This document shows, one piece after another, positions 58,811-64,000 of a DNA stretch of 64,000 bases. Below the pieces are notes generated by a model. The model worked only from the letters and a program-made list of their open reading frames with translations. It had not been told where the DNA came from and ran no database searches. Origin of the DNA: Rufibacter sp. LB8 (GTDB taxonomy: Bacteria > Bacteroidota > Bacteroidia > Cytophagales > Hymenobacteraceae); assembly GCF_014876185.1 (NCBI RefSeq), contig NZ_JADALJ010000001.1, forward strand, positions 4,279,001 through 4,343,000. Direction: 5' to 3'. Position 1 is the first letter of the stretch, and the number at the start of each line of letters is the position of its first letter. Position numbers and translations under genes: made by a program.

Positions 58811-58851
58811 TTTAGTTAATTAAGAATTGGGAATTAGGAATTAGGAATTGG

Positions 58852-58859
58852 CAAAAGTA
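58852..58859 (-). promoter_or_regulatory. Putative -7 element TACTTTTG for symporter paralogue 1
   Basis: Fits TAnnTTTG, 41 nt before the GTG start. It adjoins AATTAGGAATT simple repeats. Confidence 0.35.
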
Positions 58860-58866
58860 CGGCGGG

Positions 58867-58914
58867 TTTTCCGTTTTGGTGCTCAATTCTGGAAATGAAG
58901 CCGAAAACGGAAAA
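58867..58914. repeat. Main palindrome, copy 34
   Basis: TTTTCCGTTTTGGTGCTCAA against GAAATGAAGCCGAAAACGGA. Its end merges with the A-run of the terminator that follows. Confidence 0.85.
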
Positions 58915-58940
58915 AGCCTGTCTTATTAGACAGGCTTTTT
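58911..58940. terminator. Bidirectional intrinsic terminator
   Basis: AAAAAGCCTGTC-TTATTA-GACAGGCTTTTT: perfect 12-base arms with A/T runs on both sides, between the two tandem symporter genes. Confidence 0.88.
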
Positions 58941-58993
58941 ATTGTGTTAAGATTTGAATTCAGGCAACTCTCTGAATTTCCAGAGGACACCTC

Positions 58994-59037
58994 TAAACAC
59001 GGATTCTCCCCTTGAGGGGAGCGAAGAGGGGTGTTTA
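58994..59037. repeat. TAAACAC...GTGTTTA hairpin repeat, copy B
   Basis: TAAACACGGATTCTCCCC...GGGGTGTTTA, with an inner CTCCCC/GGGGAG stem. Sequence and the 28-nt distance to the following doublet match copy A at 11925-11969. Confidence 0.6.
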
Positions 59038-59065
59038 TACAGGAGAATAATTATTGCAGATAAAT

Positions 59066-59192
59066 GTAGGGGCGTATCGCATACGCCCTATGCGGTGACA
59101 ATAGCAGTATCAGTTATACGACGAAAAGGCAGTCTGAAAAAAAAGGAATACCTAATCAGGAATGCGCAAGGGCGTATGCAATACGCCCCTAC
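59066..59192. repeat. REPIN-like doublet, GGGCGTATNGCATACGCCC family
   Basis: Left GTAGGGGCGTATCGCATACG then CCC; right GGGCGTATGCAATACGCCCC then TAC, inverted over 127 bp. The plan equals the 11998-12129 doublet although the hairpin sequence is unrelated. Confidence 0.65.
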
Positions 59193-59217
59193 CTTTCCTA
59201 TATCGAATTATAACGCT

Positions 59218-60693
59218 TTACGCCACTTCTGCCGGGTCCAGCAAATCTGTGCGTTTTCTGGAGATAGACCAAAGACCCAGGAACGTCAGCAAACCGTTCA
59301 CCAGCAAGACCTCAAACCCGAATTCGTAGCCCCAGAACCAGGCTTTGGAATTGGCATTCAGCACATACGTAATCAGCGGAGCCAGCACGCAAATCAACGG
59401 CACCAGGTTGTCTTTCACCGGACGGTTATTGAACAGGCCAAACGCATACAAGCCCAGCAACGGGCCGTACGTAAAGCCCGCCACCTTAAACACGGCCTGC
59501 ACCACGCTCTCATCGTTCACTAGTTTAAAGATGATAATCACCACCGCCATTAAGGCCGAGAAACCTACGTGCGTCCAGTTTTTCAGACGGACGCGCTCGG
59601 TTTCGGGACGGTCTTTGAAGTTCAGGAAATCCACGCAGAAAGAAGTGGTCAACGCGGTCAAGGCAGAGTCAGCCGATGCGTAGGTGATGGCCGTGATGCC
59701 CAGAATAAACGTGATGCCCGCAAACGGCGTGAAATATTTTAGCGCCAGCTCGGGGAACACCATGTCGCCTTTGGCAGGGAGCGTGATTCCTTTGGCTTCA
59801 GCGAACAGATAAAGCAACGCGCCCAGGCTCAGGAACAGAATATTCACCAGTAAGATGATGGCCGTAAAGGAGAACATGTTCTTTTGGGCTTCGCCGATGT
59901 TCTTGCAGCTTAGGTTTTTCTGCATCATGTCCTGGTCCAGGCCCACCATCACAATAGAGATAAAGGCGCCAGAGACAAATTGCTTCAGGAAATATTTGGT
60001 GTCTTTGAAATCGTCAAAAAAGAAAACGCGGCTGTACTTGCTCTCAGAAATGGTGTTCACCATGCCGTTGAAATCCATGGCCAGCGCATCTTTTATCATG
60101 ATAATGCTAATGCCCACGCAGACCAACATAGCCAGCGTCTGGAAAGTATCTGTCCAGATAATGGTTTTCATACCGCCTCTGAAGGTGTACACCCAAATCA
60201 AGGCAATGGTAATAATCACCGACACTTCAAACGGCACGCCCACCGCGTCAAACACGGCCAACTGCAGCACGCCCGCCACCAAAAACAATCTAAAAGCAGA
60301 GCCTAACGTACGCGCCAACAGGAAATACGCCGCCCCCGTTTTATAAGACCAATACCCGAAGCGCTGCTCCAGATAACTGTAAATAGACACCAGGTTGAGC
60401 TTGTAGTACAGCGGCAACAGCACCAGCGCCACCACAAAATAGCCCGCCATGTTGCCCAGAATGAACTGTAGGTAAGAGAACTGTGCGGTAGCTACCATGC
60501 CTGGCACCGAGATGAACGTGACGCCAGAAAGCGACGTGCCAATCATCCCGAAGGCCACAATGTACCACGGCGACGACCGGTTGGCCAAAAAGAAGCTGTC
60601 CGTAGACTCACCTTTTTTGCTGGTGATAAACGAAATACCGATTAGAATACAGAAATAGCCGGCAATAATGGAGGCAATAAGAATAGGCGACAT
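59218..60693 (-). CDS. Sodium:solute symporter (SSS family), tandem paralogue 2
   Basis: A 491-residue transporter, very similar to paralogue 1 (MSPILIASIIAGYFCILIGI against MSPLLTLGIIVGYFCLLLAV). Conserved blocks include VAFGMIGTSLSGVTFISVPG, YTFRGGMKTIIWTDTFQTLA and ITYASADSALTALTTSFCVD. C-termini diverge after the last helix (ISRKRTDLLDPAEVA). Tandem duplication with separate control is likely, given the terminator and 407-bp gap between them. Confidence 0.9.
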   Translation of the reverse strand: MSPILIASIIAGYFCILIGISFITSKKGESTDSFFLANRSSPWYIVAFGMIGTSLSGVTFISVPGMVATAQFSYLQFILGNMAGYFVVALVLLPLYYKLNLVSIYSYLEQRFGYWSYKTGAAYFLLARTLGSAFRLFLVAGVLQLAVFDAVGVPFEVSVIITIALIWVYTFRGGMKTIIWTDTFQTLAMLVCVGISIIMIKDALAMDFNGMVNTISESKYSRVFFFDDFKDTKYFLKQFVSGAFISIVMVGLDQDMMQKNLSCKNIGEAQKNMFSFTAIILLVNILFLSLGALLYLFAEAKGITLPAKGDMVFPELALKYFTPFAGITFILGITAITYASADSALTALTTSFCVDFLNFKDRPETERVRLKNWTHVGFSALMAVVIIIFKLVNDESVVQAVFKVAGFTYGPLLGLYAFGLFNNRPVKDNLVPLICVLAPLITYVLNANSKAWFWGYEFGFEVLLVNGLLTFLGLWSISRKRTDLLDPAEVA

Positions 60694-60743
60694 GCAGGTT
60701 AGGGTTGGGTTCTGTTTGCGGGTTTGTCTGGTATTGAAATATA

Positions 60744-60784
60744 GGCGTTTTCGGGCTCATTTCTGAAAACGAAGCCGAAAACGG
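60744..60784. repeat. Main palindrome, copy 35
   Basis: GCGTTTTCGGGCTCATTTC against GAAAACGAAGCCGAAAACGG: mixed arms, 50 nt before the symporter start on the minus strand. Confidence 0.85.
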
Positions 60785-60800
60785 ATGTAATCTACAAAAA

Positions 60801-60834
60801 GAAGCCTTCCCAATACACATCAGGAAGGCTTTTA
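60801..60834 (-). terminator. Intrinsic terminator after the 60.9-kb gene
   Basis: AAGCCTTCC...GGAAGGCTT stem with a 12-base loop; A-run on the left side gives a T-run on the minus strand, about 30 nt past the stop. Confidence 0.8.
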
Positions 60835-60863
60835 TTAAAAATTTTTAAAAACGAAGGCGTGGC

Positions 60864-61493
60864 TTAGAACCCTCCGGGGCCGTACATGCCCGCACCAGAA
60901 TAACCCGAGAAGCCACTATTGAAAGCGCCCGGCGTGTTCCAGTAACTGCCGCCGTTGCTGTAGCGCACGCCGCCTGAAATGGTCACGTTGTCAGACACTT
61001 TGTATTGGGCATTGAATTGAAAACCTTCCTTGGGCAGGCGGCCATACGTGTACGGATTGCCATACATTCTGGAAGTAACCATGGGGTTCAGGTCTTTCCA
61101 AACGCTGCCGCTCAGCAGCAAACGCTCGGTCATGGCGTAAGACCCGCCCACGTGCAGCAGAAACTGACGGTTAGCGTTGCTGTTGGCCAGCAGGGTGGGC
61201 GCCGCGCCGCCTTCGGTCACCGGACCTCTGAACGTGGCATTTCCCCAGTGCTGCACCATGGTCAAGCTGCTGAACACGCTGAACCGCGGCGTCACGTGGT
61301 ACCGCACGCTGGGTTCCACAAACGTAGCCGACCCAAAACTGCTGAAAGACGCGCCCGCCGAGAAACTGTAATTAATACGCGGTACAAACACTTCGGGTAG
61401 TTTGGTTGAATCTGAGCTTACCGTCTGTGCCTGCACGCCTGCCGTTATTAGCAAGCCGAACAGCGCAGACAAAATGAATTTCTTTTGAAACAT
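60864..61493 (-). CDS. Small outer-membrane beta-barrel-like protein, unknown function
   Basis: A 209-residue exported protein. ATG 61493 (MFQKKFILSALFGLLITAGV then QAQ) gives a good signal peptide; the upstream start at 61532 adds 13 non-signal residues. The mature part alternates aromatic and small residues in strand-length blocks (RINYSFSAGASFSSFGSATF; PRFSVFSSLTMVQHWGNATF; NVTISGGVRYSNGGSYW), as in small 8-10-stranded barrels, and ends in a Gly/Tyr-rich tail finishing in Phe, a common barrel-end residue. Family not recognised. Confidence 0.7.
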   Translation of the reverse strand: MFQKKFILSALFGLLITAGVQAQTVSSDSTKLPEVFVPRINYSFSAGASFSSFGSATFVEPSVRYHVTPRFSVFSSLTMVQHWGNATFRGPVTEGGAAPTLLANSNANRQFLLHVGGSYAMTERLLLSGSVWKDLNPMVTSRMYGNPYTYGRLPKEGFQFNAQYKVSDNVTISGGVRYSNGGSYWNTPGAFNSGFSGYSGAGMYGPGGF

Positions 61494-61632
61494 AGGTTTT
61501 ATAGCTGAACCAGCGACCGTTCCTTTGCCCACCGGTATTCGTTTAAAAATTTAAGAAGCACCAGGTACCTCTTTGCTACTAAGATAGCGGTTTTATCTCT
61601 CTAACGAAACAACCCGTGCCTTCGTCTATAAA

Positions 61633-61678
61633 TTCCCGTTTTCGGGCCCGTTTCCAGAAACGGTGCCGAAAACGGAAA
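61633..61678. repeat. Main palindrome, copy 36
   Basis: TTCCCGTTTTCGGGCCCGTT against AAACGGTGCCGAAAACGGAA; it ends on the base before the M61 stop codon. Confidence 0.87.
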
Positions 61679-63520
61679 CTACTTGGTGCGGGGGCTGAGC
61701 CAGGCCTCGCGGCGGGCTTTCACGTCAGCAGAAAGTTTCTGGCCGGTTTTCTCCAGCAGCACCACTTCGGTTTTAGGGTCTTGGATTAAGGTGACCATCA
61801 CGGTTTTCTTCTTGCCGTGCTGCTCCACTTCCAAAGTGACCTGGTCGCCGGGCTTTTGTTTGGCCAGCAGGTCATCCAGGGTTTTCTGGTCTTTGAGTTT
61901 CTGGCCGTTGAAGGTGAGCAACACGTCTTCGCGGTCAAGGCCGGCCTGGTACAACGGACTATTCTGGAACGTGCCCATAGAAAGGATGGCCTTGTCATTC
62001 TGGAACCGCAACGCTTCAAAGTTCAAGGCTGCGCTGTTGGGCTTGGCCAGCCGAACCGCCAGGCCCATGTTCTTGGCCAGCGCTTCATAGGGCATCAGTT
62101 CCTTGCCATGAATGTGTTTCCGGAAGAACTCCTGCGCGAAGGTTGGGTTTTTGGTATAATCCGCTAAGGCTTGTTCCAGGTCCAGCAGTGAATACGGTTT
62201 CTCATTTTTGCCGTGGCGCTCCCAGAGCAGGCGCATGTAATCGTCCAGAGAAAGGTTCTTGAACTGCGTGCGCAAGGTCCAGTCCAGGCCAATGCCAATG
62301 GCGCTGCCAAAGGTGTAGTACGAAATATGCGTGTTGTGGCGGTTTACGGGGTCCACCGACCTGGAGGCATCTACAAACGGCGCCTGCATGCTCATCTCCA
62401 CCGGCGAGAAATAGTTCTTCCCCGGCGCGAACAGCACATAGCCCACATCACTGGTGAGTTCCTTCAGGAAATCATCTGCCTTGGTCACGCCCGCGCGGTG
62501 CATGGCCAGGTCGCCGTAGTAAGAGGTGAAGCCTTCGGCCAGCCACAACTCACCGCTCATGTTGGCATCTGCGAAGTTGTACGGCTCCAGCGTGCGCGGC
62601 CTGATGCGCTCCACGTTCCAGGCATGGAAAAACTCATGGCTCACGGTACCCAAATTGCCGGTCATGCCGGTGGCCAAGGGCCGTGAACTGGTCAAAATGG
62701 TGGAGTTGCGGTGCTCCATGCCATCGCCGGGCGTGCCGGGCATATAGCAGGCAATAAAGGTGTAAGTACCGAAGTCAAACGAAGGCAATTCCCCAAACAC
62801 GGCCTGCTGTTCCTGCACAATTCGCTTGGCTTTGGCGGTGTAGTCGGTCAGTTCAGCATCAGAGCCGTTGTGGTGCAGGGCAATTCTAATGGTTTGGGTT
62901 TTGCCGTTTTCAGCGACCTGCCACTCGCGCCATTTCAAATCAGCGAGCTCCGTGGGACTGTCCATTAAATACTGAAAATTGGGTGCCGAAAACGTGAGCG
63001 TGCCGGGTTCTGGCTTGAGTTGCGTGGCGGCGGTCCAGTTACTGCCCGCGGGCGGAAGAAATTTCACTTGCACGGGCGCGTTTTCCATGCTGGGCGAATA
63101 CATGAACGTGGCGGGCGCGTTGAGGTGGGCGTGCGTGGTGTTTACCCCGGCGTAAGTTCCGTCTGGGTGGTCAGCGAAAAGCGTATAGGTCACGGTCACG
63201 GTGCCGTCATGGCCGACCACGTTCCACTGGTGCAGGTTGGGGCGGGAAATCACCAAGTTTCGGCCTTGGCCGTCCACCGCTTTTACATTGTACACGTTCT
63301 TCGCGAATTCATGCAGGGCATAACGGCCGGGCGAGGAGCGGGCCATGCGCACTTCCAGGGTAGGTGACTGTACGTTTTTGAAGGTGGCCTCCACGGTGGC
63401 TTCACGGTGGGCGGCGTTCTCAAAAGACACCTGGTACGCCACCGACTGCTGCGCCACCGCCGTCGGAACAGTGAAAGAAAAAAACGCGGCAGCCAGCGCC
63501 ACGCAGAATGCTTGTTTCAT
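61679..63520 (-). CDS. Exported M61 (glycyl aminopeptidase-type) metallopeptidase with PDZ domain
   Basis: A 613-residue protease. ATG 63520 gives signal peptide MKQAFCVALAAAFFSFTVPT, cleaved near AVA-Q; the frame to 63574 is longer without reason. An N-terminal beta domain (25-200) is followed by the gluzincin core with HEFFH (His295, His299) and Glu329 in ELWLAEGFTSYYGDL, the M61 pattern. A PDZ domain covers about 505-585 (PLYQAGLDREDVLLTFNGQK). Size and order match the M61 family, whose members trim N-terminal Gly/Ala residues. Probably periplasmic. Confidence 0.93.
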   Translation of the reverse strand: MKQAFCVALAAAFFSFTVPTAVAQQSVAYQVSFENAAHREATVEATFKNVQSPTLEVRMARSSPGRYALHEFAKNVYNVKAVDGQGRNLVISRPNLHQWNVVGHDGTVTVTYTLFADHPDGTYAGVNTTHAHLNAPATFMYSPSMENAPVQVKFLPPAGSNWTAATQLKPEPGTLTFSAPNFQYLMDSPTELADLKWREWQVAENGKTQTIRIALHHNGSDAELTDYTAKAKRIVQEQQAVFGELPSFDFGTYTFIACYMPGTPGDGMEHRNSTILTSSRPLATGMTGNLGTVSHEFFHAWNVERIRPRTLEPYNFADANMSGELWLAEGFTSYYGDLAMHRAGVTKADDFLKELTSDVGYVLFAPGKNYFSPVEMSMQAPFVDASRSVDPVNRHNTHISYYTFGSAIGIGLDWTLRTQFKNLSLDDYMRLLWERHGKNEKPYSLLDLEQALADYTKNPTFAQEFFRKHIHGKELMPYEALAKNMGLAVRLAKPNSAALNFEALRFQNDKAILSMGTFQNSPLYQAGLDREDVLLTFNGQKLKDQKTLDDLLAKQKPGDQVTLEVEQHGKKKTVMVTLIQDPKTEVVLLEKTGQKLSADVKARREAWLSPRTK

Positions 63521-63598
63521 AAGTGAGGGATTTTCAGGGGGACAAGATACGCAAGAACCAGAATTTTTTGGCATAGTCCCTTGGAGGGTTCTGGAACC

Positions 63599-64000
63599 TT
63601 AACTTTTAGAGTGTTCTGGCCCATTGGACTTCTGCCAAACCTGGGTTTTGATGAATGAACCATAAAACAGCGCCTCCTGCCTCATTTGGTAGGTCAATTC
63701 CTCAAAATAGGGGTTTGACTCTGTAAGCGTGCTGGCCGAAATACCGCTCACGCGCCTGAAAAACCGGTACATGGCCCACAACAGCGGTTGCTGCCATGCT
63801 TTTTTCAACCGTGATGACGAAAACAAATGAAAATCTGTGTGCACCCAAAGTCCGCCCGGTAACAGCGCTTCGTCTAAATTTTGCACCATGATTTTCACTT
63901 CGGGTTCAGTGAATAAATCCAGCACGAAGGGCGTGAGCACAACATCAAACTTCTCCTCCGGCGTAAGATGTTGCTCAGTTCCTTTCCTGAATTCTACTAG
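63599..64000 (-). CDS. Class I SAM-dependent methyltransferase, C-terminal part (cut by window end)
   Basis: The frame is open to the window edge (reads LVEFRKGTEQHLTPEEKFDV onward), so the N-terminal SAM-binding loop lies outside. FDVVLTPFVLDLFTEPEV then NLDEALLPGGLWVHTDFHL matches motifs IV-VI of Rossmann-fold methyltransferases. The remainder (LLWAMYRFFRRVSGISASTL) resembles small-molecule methyltransferases. The GTG at 63940 is internal. The substrate is unknown. Confidence 0.75.
   Translation of the reverse strand, partial: LVEFRKGTEQHLTPEEKFDVVLTPFVLDLFTEPEVKIMVQNLDEALLPGGLWVHTDFHLFSSSRLKKAWQQPLLWAMYRFFRRVSGISASTLTESNPYFEELTYQMRQEALFYGSFIKTQVWQKSNGPEHSKS

Larger units (their letters stand above)
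58941..59217. other. Repeat-rich gap between tandem symporters
   Basis: Carries a TAAACAC hairpin and a REPIN-like doublet. The open plus-strand frame over it has no domain and is not called. Confidence 0.6.

Noticed and set aside
58954-59523. 189-codon plus-strand ORF over the gap between symporters
   Set aside because: Covers the hairpin and REPIN-like repeats and then antisense symporter sequence.
1609-61678. The dispersed palindromes as a CRISPR array or integron attachment sites
   Set aside because: Spacing is irregular and gene-sized, there are no unique short spacers or cas genes, and no integrase or promoterless cassette structure.
1609-61678. The palindromes as plain intrinsic terminators
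   Set aside because: Most lack a following T-run, many have mismatched arms, and several lie in divergent promoter gaps; a terminator role can hold only for some copies such as 35373-35418.
1-64000. tRNA or rRNA genes
   Set aside because: I looked in the gaps for cloverleaf arms, CCA ends and conserved rRNA segments and found none; a covariance-model scan would be decisive.

Overview
This window comes from a Bacteroidota chromosome of the order Cytophagales. The gene content and GC of roughly the mid-50s suggest a Hymenobacteraceae member such as Rufibacter, Pontibacter or Hymenobacter, but the genus is inference. The evidence is type IX secretion (T9SS) C-terminal sorting domains, a BlaI/M56-TonB regulatory pair, an OMP-type beta-barrel receptor, a LytS/LytTR pair, -7 promoter elements of the form TAnnTTTG, and a compact arginine cluster with an ArgF'-type carbamoyltransferase. 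I support 46 protein genes, two of them cut by the window edges. I see no rRNA, tRNA or CRISPR array.

Layout. 1-9 kb: an acyl-CoA carboxylase beta subunit (5' cut), a SirB1/transglutaminase-like protein, a secreted S8 protease with a T9SS tail, and two tandem HEIGH-motif lipoprotein metalloproteases in an AT-rich stretch. 9-20 kb: an M16 protease, a GT4 glycosyltransferase, a BlaI repressor overlapping an M56 peptidase with three TonB-like repeats, a second S8 protease, aminopeptidase P and a TolC-like protein. 20-26 kb: pyrR-pyrB, two tandem secreted paralogues of unknown function, an EVE-domain protein and a small lipoprotein. 26-44 kb: a PolX-like protein with a degenerate polymerase site, an IS200/REP-associated transposase, DUF983, an outer-membrane barrel, histidine kinase/serine hydrolase/LytTR regulator, a T9SS-sorted protein, a sodium symporter, an M16 pair and an NADP-dependent oxidoreductase. 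44-54.6 kb: a nine-gene arginine block on the minus strand, in the order GNAT-argG-argC-argD-argF'-argB-proC-argE-argH. 55-64 kb: an ABC exporter, two tandem sodium symporters, a small outer-membrane-like protein, an M61 peptidase and a methyltransferase cut by the window end.

The outstanding feature is not a gene. About 36 copies of one near-perfect 40-50 nt palindrome lie in the gaps between genes, on average one every 1.7 kb. The idealised arm is CCGTTTTCGGGCTCATTTC, followed by a 2-nt centre and its reverse complement. Copies occur between convergent, divergent and same-direction genes, often within 10 nt of a stop codon. The two arms of one copy frequently belong to different sequence variants. 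At least seven other intergenic inverted-repeat families are interspersed, including REPIN-like doublets and units with 35-44 nt terminal inverted repeats, two of which enclose a copy of the main palindrome. The one transposase in the window is flanked by a different hairpin (GGCTTTAGCC type), so the mobiliser of the main palindrome is not evident here.

Several start codons were moved inward from the longest frame because the longer frame merely translates a palindrome copy or a promoter element. Each case is explained in its entry. No database search was possible; family assignments rest on motifs read by eye.
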